DNA of 64,000 nt. Source: Diphasiastrum complanatum (taxonomy: Eukaryota > Streptophyta > Lycopodiopsida > Lycopodiales > Lycopodiaceae). The DNA is taken from assembly GCA_029204225.1 (NCBI GenBank), contig CM055112.1, forward strand, positions 22,382,578-22,446,577, read 5' to 3'. Within the stretch, counting starts at the first letter, position 1; each line of letters opens with the position of its first letter. This document shows, in pieces, positions 55,173-64,000 of this stretch. A model generated the notes under the pieces. The model was not told the DNA's origin and did no database searches. It saw nothing but the letters and a program-made list of their open reading frames with translations. The translations under genes were made by a program, and so were the position numbers.

Positions 55173-55293
55173 TCCTGATGATATTTCTTCCATATGGGAT
55201 TTCAACAATTCAAATGCAAGGCTAACGGTTATCATCAAAGCATTTGTATAGAATTACAAACTGGCTCTTCAACAACATGACAAAATCTTCAAG
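54809..55293 (+). repeat. 242-bp tandem duplication
   Basis: Two copies start ATTACTCTTTG(C/T)CGACAT and end CAAAATCTTCAA, with about 10 percent differences including small changes that shift the reading frame. Confidence 0.85.
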
Positions 55294-55641
55294 CTACCAC
55301 AGTCGAATACAATGCTAAAATATGATCCCGAAGGAATTGGATAGATCATCCAATTTGTTATGATGTCGATGAAGTAGAAAAAAGAGAATATTGAGATTTG
55401 GTTGTCAAAAAGCAATATGGTGTTTCATCCATCTCTTCTTTGGCCATCTTTTCTCCTTAATGAAAAAGCAAGTGTATACTTAAACTATTAGATGGGTCAA
55501 TTCAAACCTTAATTCAAACAACTTTGGATCTACAATTATGGAGCAAGTTGTTGGACATGACATCTTCTTCATGACTACTTAAATGAAGCATTCAAGTTCA
55601 TCGAACGAGTGTCTTCATTTTTGAGGACACAAATGTTTAAG

Positions 55642-55651
55642 TAGGGGGAGT
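55642..55651 (+). promoter_or_regulatory. Possible polypurine tract and LTR start
   Basis: AGTAGGGGGAG is followed by TGTCTTGTACTTTTGATAC at 55,651, the arrangement seen at the 3' LTR border of plant Ty3 elements (TTGAGGACA...AAGT upstream). TATA-like CCTATAAAAGC occurs at about 56,617 in the presumed LTR. No second copy confirms it. Confidence 0.35.
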
Positions 55652-58440
55652 GTCTTGTACTTTTGATACATCAGTGCTTATCAACTTATCAGAATATCCA
55701 ATGTAAGCTTTGTAGGCTCAAAAGGAGCTATTAGCCTTAATAACAAGGTGGTTTGTTAGCCGATGTTTTAGCACGCAAAATTGAGCTAATTTTCAAAGTT
55801 TTATGCGATATCTTGTATGGTGTCTAAGAAAAGTTGATTAAATCAGTGTGTGACCCCGGCACAGAGTTGGCCAGTATAGCCCATGCCGAAGGGGTCCCAG
55901 TTCGCCCAAAAAGAACTACAGAGTTTTTAAATAAAATTAGCCTTAGAATTGGCTATTAAGTTTTTATTTCGGCTGATGTACGCCTGATTTCATCTATGTT
56001 AACCTCGGGTTTTTTAATATAGAAAGGTATCTGAGATTTTGCAGGACGTCCTTTTCCTTGAGACACAAAAAGAAATCTGAGACCGAAGAATTTGAAGAGA
56101 ATCGTCATCAGCTTCTAGTGCAAATCACCGACAAAACTGATCTAAGGGAGGAAACAACAATTGGGATCAAAGGACAAGGCCTTGAAAGACAAGGTGCAAC
56201 CCTCCAAAGACAAGGACAGTCCTAAAAGGGTATGACCCACCGCAAGTACTATTGGATATTTCAACTTGACAAAATGAAAAGAGAAAAAGAAAGAAAAATG
56301 AAGAGTCTCCCTTCCTTGTATAAAAGATGAGAGGAGACCACAACCTTAAAGACCCATGACTTTGGTCAAGGGGTCTTGCCTTTCAAAGAGAAAATAGGAA
56401 ATGGCAAAATGGGCAAGTCAACTCTTCACCATCCTTCACAAAATGCAAAGTCAAGACATGTTCCAATAGTATGCAAGGGCCCCATGCACAATTAATGGGT
56501 GATAAAGGATAAATGACGAAAGCACATGGGCCTAGTAAAGAGAGTTTTTACAATGTGATTATGAGCTAACCACCATTTTGGCTTTATTTCAAGGTGGCAA
56601 AGCCCTCCCCATCTCCTATAAAAGCTTGGAGATTTTCCTTATTGTGAGTCTACTAGTTTTTGAGAGAGCTTAGATCTTCAAGAGAGAGAAATGAGTTGAG
56701 ATGTCCTCATTCTATATTTTGGGATTCAATTCTAAGGATTCATCCTATTTTTTGAATCTCATAAGGATTGAATGTCATAAGAAAATTATTAGTGAGACTT
56801 GATGCTTTTGGATGCTTACATTTGCATAGTTGTGATTCTCTCATCATGCATGAAGTGGGAGATTGGATCACAGGTGGAGAACTTCCTTTGACCAAGTATT
56901 TGTAGTTTCATGTCATTCTATCAACATATTCTTGAGAGGGTTGAGAGTTGTTTATGCTTTGATAAATTGAAATGTTATCTTCTTGATGGATTGTGTGAGC
57001 TGAGACTCTTATAATGTTTGTGCAGTAAGAAGTATGAAAGTGATAAAGTCTCATTCTCAAATTATTATTCTTAAAGGATAGGATGTGAGACCAACACTCC
57101 ACCTTTGAAGAGTGTATTGTATTTAAGCTTCATAAGGATAGGCCTTTGAAAGAGAATTACTTGTCCAGATCATTGATACAAGTAACTATGAAGCCATCGC
57201 TGTTTTCTGATGATACAGATCAGATCATCATCATTGCATTGCTCTTTGTGTAGGCAGAGGTCACCTATATTCATGAGTGGATTTTGAGCATTAGTTTGCT
57301 CCTGCTATTTCTCATACCCCTGAGTACAGATCCTCATATATCCCAAACTACAATCTGTTTCTGTCCTTCATCGCTGCTAAAAAGGTACATTGAATGAGTA
57401 TCACTCTTCTGCCCATCCATCACAGACAGAGGAGGTTCCTCTTTTTTTGAGAAGTATTCTGCCATTCATCGCTGACAAAGGATCCCTTTGAGAATACTTC
57501 ATTGATTTATCATTCACAATGAATGAATGAGTGCACTGTTTCTGCCATCCTCACTGATAGAGAAGCCAGTCAAAGAGAATCACAGTTATGAGTATCACTG
57601 AGGGCAGAAGCATTACTGCCATAATGGAGGGAATGATTCATCGCTGAGCCTACCGAGAGTTCAAAGAGAGCTAAGAGGTCAGAAATGCGCCCATCCTATT
57701 GCTGCTACAGAGAGAGTGTTTCTATAATCTGATCCTGCCTTCCATCGCTGTCAGCGAGTAGTTCTCTGATCCATCGTTTGCAAGAGATAAAAGGATGACC
57801 TGTCCCTGCATTCCATCGCACTTCAGAGAGTTGAAAGAAGAAATACATTGATGACCTGTCCATGCATTCCATCGCACTTCAGAGAGTTGAAGGAAGAAAT
57901 ACATTGTCAATCATTCTTGACCCATATCACTATCCAAATCAAAAGATGGAGTCTTCAAAGAAGTGTTGGGAAGGTTTCCCTCCAAAAACCGATATGTGAA
58001 AAAGTTCGTCGGCCTCTACTAGAGTTGCCGATTTTTTCGTATAAAACCCAGGATTTATGACATAAAAAAGCTTGTACAATTTTTGCCATGCCGGGTTTTG
58101 GGAAAAGATGTCGGTTCCATTCTTGAACTATGCCGGCTTTCCCGAACACTGCTTCAAAGAAAAGAACTCTCTTGCGTCTCAGATTTCTTGATGGGCCGAT
58201 TGGAGAAAGAACCGTCAACTAATTTCAGGTATCATCCCTTTGCATACAGTTTGAGTTCAGTGATGAATCTTACATTTCCCTTCGGAATATTATTGAGTAC
58301 TTTGGTGTCTTGATGTGAATTAAAGATTTGGATTCGGGTACTTCTTCCTACACTGTATTCACCTCAAAATAATATTGTTGAATAAAGAATTACCTCATCA
58401 ACTTCAATTTGAACCTGTCTGTTCGGGAGTCACTGACCAT
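55652..58440. other. Gene-free stretch, partly a presumed LTR and a minisatellite
   Basis: No gene recognised. It includes a short AAGGACAAGG/AAAGACAAGG repetition (56,170-56,215), two TATAAAAG-like sites and the CATCGCTG minisatellite at 57,340-57,905. Confidence 0.4.
57340..57905 (+). repeat. Degenerate minisatellite with CTGCCATTCATCGCTG core
   Basis: The core recurs roughly every 50-60 bp (57,368; 57,411; 57,460; 57,541; 57,640; 57,734; 57,774), often followed by AGAG-rich sequence. It ends in a near-perfect 56-bp duplication (57,793-57,848 and 57,849-57,904) containing CATTCCATCGCACTTCAGAG. Confidence 0.65.
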
Positions 58441-58468
58441 CCAGAATACTTGGAAGCAGTAGCGAAGG

Positions 58469-58944
58469 TTGACAAGCTCCAACATGAGTTGTCTGATCTC
58501 AAGCAGCAGTGATCAAAAGTTAGCTATCGAGTTACAAACTCGAGACATGGCAACATCAGCTATGCAGACAAAGCGACCACGTCAAAACCAGTCGAAGGTA
58601 TGTGCTGAAAGGTTCAATGCATTTGTTGATCGATTCTGGAATTGGTGTCCACAAGCTTTTAACATTGAATTACAATGGCTTGTGGATTATATGATGCTAC
58701 TAGGCGCAGTAGGCATCGCCTTCGATGACTGGAAGACACCATGGAAAATGGATGACTTTCTTTGGTTATGGGCCTAGTTATCTATCGAGCAAAAAGGATG
58801 TCTCTACTGGGGCATAATTCAGGGGAAATTCATAGACGCGCCTTTCGAATCAGCTGAGTTATACATAGGATCTTTTGCTATGTATGCCTTAGAATACATT
58901 CGTATTAAAGAATATCAGTTTTTGCAAAATGAAGACAATAAGTG
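58469..58944 (+). pseudogene. Unrecognised coding-like frame
   Basis: The frame reads RFNAFVDRFWNWCPQAFNIE, QWLVDYMMLLGAVGIAFDDW, MDDFLWLWA, TAG (58,775-58,777), then LSIEQKGCLYWGIIQGKFID and SFAMYALEYIRIKEYQFLQN. High Trp content and continuity across one stop argue for a decayed protein. A possible upstream part in another frame reads AVAKVDKLQHELSDLKQQ (coiled-coil-like). Family unknown. Confidence 0.35.
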
Positions 58945-58964
58945 ACAATTTTGGAAGCAGAAGT

Positions 58965-59710
58965 CGCGTCTGAAGGTCTCCCTAATGGAGATAATGCACT
59001 TCAGGCAGGAGACCATAAAGCTTGTGATCAAAAATTTCATATCCAGTTGTAGTGGCCGAGTGTTCTCCACCCAAGGTACTTCCAACTGGAGAAATGGATT
59101 TAGAGATCATAAATAGTTGATTCTGTTTAAATATTCGTCTCACTTGATGTGGATGAGACACATGTACAAATTTTTTTAATAGAAATATACTTACAGTTTT
59201 TCTATGGTTGTTCTTACTTGTTAATTTTCCTCTTATCAATTCAGGTTATGATTCATTCATCTTCAATTTCTACTGTTTTTTGGCATGTTTGTTTTTCATT
59301 GCCTTAGTCTGCCTTGCCTTTACCATGGTCTTTTTTGGATAAGTTTAGAATGATGATCCGATAGAACCTTTGCCACAACCAATCCAAACATGCGACATTA
59401 GTTCACTTAGATTTGTTGCAGCAAAGCTTTGATCAGATCATCATCTGAACATATCCAAATATGCCAAGACAAGGACAATACAGACCAAGGCAATGAAGAC
59501 AAAAAATACAACCGATATATACAAGACTTCAACAAGGGCAAGTGTCGATTGTAGTGATCATTGGAGTTCAAGTGACTGAAGATCTCCCTAATGGAGATAG
59601 TGCATTTCCTGCAGGAGACAATGAATCTTGCTATCAAAAACTCATATTATCCAGTTGCAATTACATTGTGTTTTGCACCATGGAAATGGAGATCATAGAA
59701 ATGAAAGAGC
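58965..59710 (+). repeat. Pair of related segments with a CTCCCTAATGGAGAT motif
   Basis: Segments at 58,969-59,130 and 59,577-59,710 share CTCCCTAATGGAGATA, GCAGGAGAC, TCAAAAA.TCATAT, ATCCAGTTG and GAGATCATA. Between them, GCCTTAGTCTGCCTTG (near 59,301) and its imperfect reverse complement CAAGGACAATACAGACCAAGG (shown as CAATACAGACCAAGG, near 59,478) form an inverted repeat. Confidence 0.5.
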
Positions 59711-59964
59711 CTCATTAAAAAAGTGGTTCATATATTTTCAAAAATGATGTATACAAAAAATTGTATTACATAATACAAAATTCCATACTATGGATCTTCA
59801 ATTTCGATGGATGTTCCAATGTCTTTGCATTTTATATGCTCTTCATGCCTTACTCTTACCTGCACAAGAGAAATTGTTTTAGATATATATTTTATGAAAC
59901 TGATTCACTTAGAAATAGAAAAAAAAAGAGTATTTTTATATGGCATGATGTACCTTTACACCAT

Positions 59965-60138
59965 TCAATCGAAATTGATAGTACTGAGGTAGATCGAATT
60001 GCAACATGTCTAGTTCTGATTGAATGTGATTGAGACACCAATCTTCCTCGACCTCAACCATTGCAAGAATGTTGTCATTTCTTTTCATATCTGAAGTTGC
60101 TCTTGAGGGTTTATACCAAAATCTTGATCAAGTGGCTT
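59965..60138 (-). pseudogene. Possible second exon of the reverse-strand unknown gene
   Basis: The reverse strand reads FWYKPSRATSDMKRNDNILA, MVEVEEDWCLNHIQSELDML and QFDLPQYYQFRLNGVK, then a donor-like GTACATCATG near 59,956. It lies about 30 bp beyond the end of the longer reverse-strand frame at 60,163-60,726 and probably belongs to it. Family unknown. Confidence 0.35.
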
Positions 60139-60162
60139 CCAAACATTTTTGCATTTAATTCA

Positions 60163-60726
60163 TCTTCTATAATACAACAACAAAGTGAGCATTTGATTTT
60201 CGATGTGATACCTAAATGTCATGGATGAGCAACATACTCTGCACTCAACTTGTTGATTTTGTTTTGTATCATAACCATCATCCAACAACTCGGCGATTAT
60301 ATCAGCACTCAAGTCCTTACAAATAAACATTGTTTTCGTTCTTCGAACATTGCATTTGGAAAAATAATCAACAAAAATAGTAAAAGGTAGATACCAACTT
60401 AATCCATGATTCTTTGATTCAGTGCTACATTTTAATATACTCTGAATATCAATATATAGCCTAGATCAAAAACTTTTTGAAATTGCTGCATCAGGAGAAA
60501 TCCATTCCTCACTCGAAAAATCTGATAGAGGATATGGCTCTAATCTACCAACTAAACCATTTTTATCAGGAAAATAGGTGTGATCATAAAAAAAAACTCT
60601 TGACTCTAAAAGTGATTTTGGAGAACGACCTTTACATTGTAAAATACCGATATCCGAATGTATTACATCGATTATTCTTGCAATCGATTGAACTGATTGG
60701 CATTCAAAGAAATTTGATGGATACAA
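60163..60726 (-). pseudogene. Unrecognised reverse-strand reading frame with a single stop
   Basis: One frame runs about 188 codons with a single TGA near 60,466. It opens with MYPSNFFECQSVQSIARIID, then VIHSDIGILQCKGRSPKSLL, VFFYDHTYFPDKNGLVGRLE and EEWISPDAAISKSF, TGA, SRLYIDIQSILKC, SWYLPFTIFVDYFSKCNVRR, ICKDLSADIIAELLDDGYDT and ECRVCCSSMTFRYHIENQ. Such continuity is unlikely by chance in AT-rich DNA. The Cys-rich ECRVCC...H part hints at metal binding. The forward-strand frames over the same bases are its shadows. It adjoins a copia RNase H on the opposite strand. Confidence 0.45.
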
Positions 60727-60787
60727 ATATGCAAAACCAACAAAAACATCTCAAGGGATCGCCAATGAAAATACATTTATTTGTCCT

Positions 60788-61135
60788 ATGATCCAGGTTC
60801 TTCCTAAGCTGTTTGAAAATGTGAACAAAACATATACAGCCAAAGATCTTAAATGGCTGACACTAGATCTGATTCCAACAGATCAGTCCAACAATACTCC
60901 AGTGCGACAATTAGATCTACATACTCTATCTCTGAACCCACGTACTCATGCTAGAACTAAACACATAGAAGTTCAACTCCATTTTCTCAGAGAGAAAGTT
61001 CTAAACCAAGATGTTGTACTAAGTTATTGTCATACAAACAATATGTTGGCTGATATTTTGACAAAGCCATTGTCTAGAAATAAACATTTTAATTTAGTAA
61101 ATGTGATAAATCTCAATTCCAGTTCAGACTCATAG
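60788..61135 (+). pseudogene. Copia RNase H C-terminal fragment
   Basis: Degenerate start, then RTHARTKHIEVQLHFLREKV, VVLSYCHTNNMLADILTKPL, the standard end of copia pol, with TAG at 61,133-61,135. The DNQSA-type motif just upstream is scrambled by a frame change (DQSNN). A polypurine tract (AAGGGGGAG) and an LTR follow directly. Confidence 0.85.
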
Positions 61136-61154
61136 CAGTTAGCTTAAGGGGGAG

Positions 61155-62420
61155 TGTTGGAATTTAATCTAACTCCTACTCATCCCAACAGGCCTTCTTC
61201 CTTCTTTGATTTTTCCTCTCTCAAATGAAACCTGCAAAAAATGAACTGTTTTTAATAGTCTACATATTTGAACTAATTGTCGCCACAGTTTGCATTTTTA
61301 CTCAAGTTTTTCCACAGGCGGAAAACCTGACACCCAACATTGTCGTTTCTTTTTACCTTAATTTGCAACTAAGTGTTTAGCGACACTTATTCAAGTTGTT
61401 TTTGGGCCATTTAGGCACTTTCGAAAAAGCGACACTTTTTGTGAAAAATGCAAAAAATGTGAAACTGCATTTTTACATGCAGTTTCTAACAGGTGACAAT
61501 TAGGGCAAAAATCAACCTTGCATTTTTACAAGCAGTTTTTGACAGGCGAAAAAGGCAAAAAATGCGACACTACATTTTTACATGCAGTTTTTGACAAGCA
61601 ACAAAAGGCGAAAAACTCAACACTGCAGTTTTACACGATGTTGTTATGGGCCAGATCTCATACACAGGTCTGGATACTACACAGACGACACTTTGCAGAA
61701 ATACACAGTATTACATGTACAGACTGTTTACATCTTCATGCTCCAATAACAACTATCTAATTAGGCAATTAATCAGCTATAGAACAATCTTGTAAATGTA
61801 AAACTAGAATAATGCAAGATCTTCTAGTTGCTATAAATTTAAATGAGCGATTGAAGATGTAATCAGTGTCACAAGTTACCATAAGTCATCATACAGAGAT
61901 CAAACGACCATAACGGGTCTTACAATAGCTGACTCCTTAGAGTTAGTGATCATAGAGAGAGAGATATATATATTTTCAGAAAGTTAGCGATTATTTTGAA
62001 TCTTTAAGTAGAATCACGCGCTTATCAGCGCAATTGTATTGTGATCTGATCGTTGTTACTACAACTTCATTATACAGATTCGCTATTGTTCTACATCCTT
62101 TTGCATTCTTGTTGAATGATAGCTCTCACTCCTCTTACACAAACACTATTATCAGAGCATTGTATGGCTGTCTCTGATGCCTAAATTGATTCTACATTCT
62201 CTTCATACCAGGTTATCAGTATTAGAAGATTGCATGGCTCTCTGAGATGCCTATTCGTTTTTCCGCAATCTCTCTTTCACGGCAGTCTAAGACTCCTACA
62301 CTGATAATCTGATTCAACAAAAAAGGATAGCTCATAAACTCCATTCACTAAGTAATCCACGATCTTGTTATCAAGAATTCTTTGTTTCATCAGTTGACAT
62401 CAATCCAAACGTCAACCTAT
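61155..62420 (+). repeat. Copia LTR between two internal regions
   Basis: It begins TGTTGGAATTTAATC right after AAGGGGGAG. Near 62,421 TGTGATATTAGAGCTGAT resembles a diverged initiator-tRNA-Met primer site, so the LTR would end just before it; an alternative end is GATTCAACA at 62,319. Inside, a unit of about 52-54 bp repeats three to four times (61,465; 61,517; 61,570; 61,622) around CTGCATTTTTACATGCAG, itself a small hairpin. Confidence 0.6.
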
Positions 62421-62559
62421 GTGATATTAGAGCTGATAATTCACAATCCATCGCATCTCACAAGTGGGTATGAGGTCCCACATGAGTTGGCTCAAAGTCT
62501 TGGAGTTCTTCATCTTGTTGGGTGAAGATCGATTCTTAGATTTGTGATCTAAATTTTTT

Positions 62560-63522
62560 GTGGATCTTTCTAGAATTTTGATCAGTTTGAAGAGTCATTT
62601 CATAAGTTTTTGCCTTGTGCACAAGTATTCTTACCATGGCATCAATGGAGGGAAATGGAAGGTCCAAATCAAGGTGCTACTATTGGGGCAATATAGGGCA
62701 AGGAATGAACATAAAGCTTATAAAGTTTATGATCCATCCACCAATGTAGTATTTGTCTCTAGGAATGTAATATCTCAACAACATACATACTATGATTCCA
62801 AACAACCATCGATAAACGATGCTCTGTCATTTCATCCTATTTTACGTAGCATGGATTCTTCCAATGATGATGTTCCTTCTGTAGAATTTGTAGCTACAGC
62901 TATAGAAGCTGAGCAGCCGACAGTACCTATCATCAGACCAGACCAAGCTAGCTCGAACAGATCTGGAGAAATTCAAGAAGAAACATCATCGCATCCTGGT
63001 CAACCAAACGTCTGCAGATCCTCACGGACTCGGACAATTTCTGAGAGGTATACACCTCAATCATTTTGGACTTCATCAAAAGAACCAGAGAGCCTAGCCG
63101 AAGAATAAACTCCAAGGATGTTGTAAAGTGGCAAGAAGCTATGGAAAGCGAGTACAACTCACTTTTAATGAACCAGACCTGGACACTGATCGACTTCTCC
63201 ACTCACAAGAGAGTTATCGACAACAAGTGGATCTTTAAAAAGAAGATCAACTCTGATGGTTCCATTGCCAAATGGAAAGCACGGTTGGTGGCTAAAGGAT
63301 TCACTCAAGTCCAAGGAGTGGATTATCAAGAAATTTTCAGTCCTGTCATCAAGATGCAGTCAATCAGAACTCTGATTGCTTTAGCAACCGCGGAAGACCT
63401 CAAAATACACCAGATGGATGTCAAGATAACATTTCTCAATGGCAACATTGAAGAGGACTGTATATCTTCCAACCATAAGGATTCGAAGTCAAAGGCCAAG
63501 AGCACAAAGTGTGCAAGTTGAT
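62560..63522 (+). pseudogene. Copia integrase tail and RT start
   Basis: The first part shows EHKAYKVYDPSTNVVFVSRN of the integrase tail, an acidic/Ser linker, and RSSRTRTISERYTP. After a frame change near 63,100 comes RT: VVKWQEAMESEYNSLLMNQT, NKWIFKKKINSDGSIAKWKA, RLVAKGFTQVQGVDYQEIFS, HQMDVKITFLNGNIEED, then, in a shifted frame, GFEVKGQEHKVCKL. It stops before the catalytic YVDD at the junction with reverse-strand gag near 63,522. Gag, protease and the integrase core are missing between here and the LTR. Confidence 0.85.
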
Positions 63523-63523
63523 C

Positions 63524-64000
63524 CTATTGTGATTCATAACTAACATGACGGGCAGGTAGGATCTTGGTCAGTTGTCTCGGGCAATTTTTGAAACTGTGTT
63601 TTCTGATACAGTCGGGACACTCAGGATGGTACTTGGTCTTGACTGGACAATCAACCATGAAGTGGTCAGTTTCACCACAAATGAAACATCTGGTGTGCAA
63701 TGGCCCTTGTATAACGGCATAGCCATCTTGTATGGCTAATGGTTCTGGACTTTCTGATGGATATTCATGATAAGGCAAGGCATTTCCAGATTGTGATGGG
63801 TGTTCTTCATATTGTTGAACTGTATGTGCTTGAATAGGTCGATATGAAGGACAAGCATCAACAGGATACATAGCTCGACAGTGTGGGCACCATATTGTTT
63901 TTCGTCTATAAGGTACTTGTGCAAGATTTGACTGACCAAGCATACTGCTTTGGATAGACTTCAGGGTAGTTTAAAACTCATTGGTGAGTTTCTCCATTTG
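63524..64000 (-). pseudogene. Gag C-terminus with zinc knuckles, reverse strand, right edge
   Basis: The reverse strand reads QMEKLTNEF, TAA (near 63,973), then SMLGQSNLAQVP, WCPHCRAMYPVDACPSY, a His/Gln/Pro-rich linker, the classic CCHC knuckle CFICGETDHFMVDC, and HPECPDCIRKHSFKNCPRQ, a second C-x2-C-x3-H-x4-C finger. It ends SYESQ with TGA at 63,524-63,526. This is a retroelement nucleocapsid, probably Ty3-type. It extends off the right edge and abuts copia RT on the other strand. Confidence 0.7.

Noticed and set aside
57955-58218. Opposed open frames at 57.85-58.3 kb
   Set aside because: Both strands open, no recognisable motif; more likely part of an LTR or other non-coding DNA.

Overview
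The window is transposon-dense nuclear DNA from a land plant. The evidence is: Ty1/copia elements primed by a plant-type initiator-tRNA-Met site (TGGTATCAGAGC), a Ty3-type element with a TGGCGCC-type primer site, three TNP2-type CACTA transposases, Arabidopsis-type CCCTAAA telomere-like repeats, GT-AG introns of about 90-180 bp, and long CT/GA and GT microsatellites. I cannot assign a species. I see no clearly intact host gene. Almost every coding stretch is a mobile-element protein or a broken gene fragment, and many of the stop codons look like C-to-T or G-to-A changes.

Layout: 1-300 is a reverse-strand gag fragment at the left edge. 1.5-2.75 kb holds dispersed repeats (a palindromic GTGGATAATCCAC family and a composite CT/CA/telomere-like family). 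2,887-6,461 is a copia deletion derivative with target-site duplication CCCTC. 8.1-10.6 kb is a decayed TNP2 transposase, followed by a BED zinc-finger fragment and then a second copy of the same copia family (11,324-13,582). 15.5-17.1 kb is a second decayed TNP2 copy. 17,231-22,446 is a very young non-autonomous LTR element (two 1,245-bp LTRs, target-site duplication GCTGT) with no coding capacity but a structured tandem array inside. 22.5-22.95 kb is a broken small secreted cysteine-containing protein gene with a TATA box.

24,662-31,217 (reverse strand) is a Ulp1/C48-like protease gene fragment. A nearly complete copia (25,056-31,023, target-site duplication AAATT) sits antisense inside one of its introns. 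34.2-34.7 kb is a third composite repeat. 34.7-35.7 kb encodes a decayed SET-domain protein, and 36.1-39.7 kb a third, better preserved TNP2 plus DUF4216-like transposase with several introns still recognisable. 40.9-44.9 kb is a Ty3-type gag-protease-RT-RNase H with an in-frame loss of the RT catalytic box. It ends against a reverse-strand copia scrap and another palindromic repeat.

46.3-48.06 kb holds two unrecognised convergent gene fragments. 48.06-48.8 kb is a second Ty3 RT/integrase scrap, and 48.8-51.4 kb the 5' part of a copia (primer site, leader, gag, protease). 51.8-60.7 kb is mostly microsatellites, minisatellites and unrecognised decayed coding pieces, including a reverse-strand reading frame near 60.2-60.7 kb broken by one stop. 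60.8-63.5 kb is a copia arrangement (RNase H end, LTR, then a second internal region), and the right edge is a reverse-strand gag with zinc knuckles.

The observations I rate highest are the SET-domain coding sequence directly upstream of the TNP2 transposase on the same strand, and the eight regularly repeated stem-loops in the young non-autonomous LTR element. All family assignments are by eye from motifs; no database search was possible.
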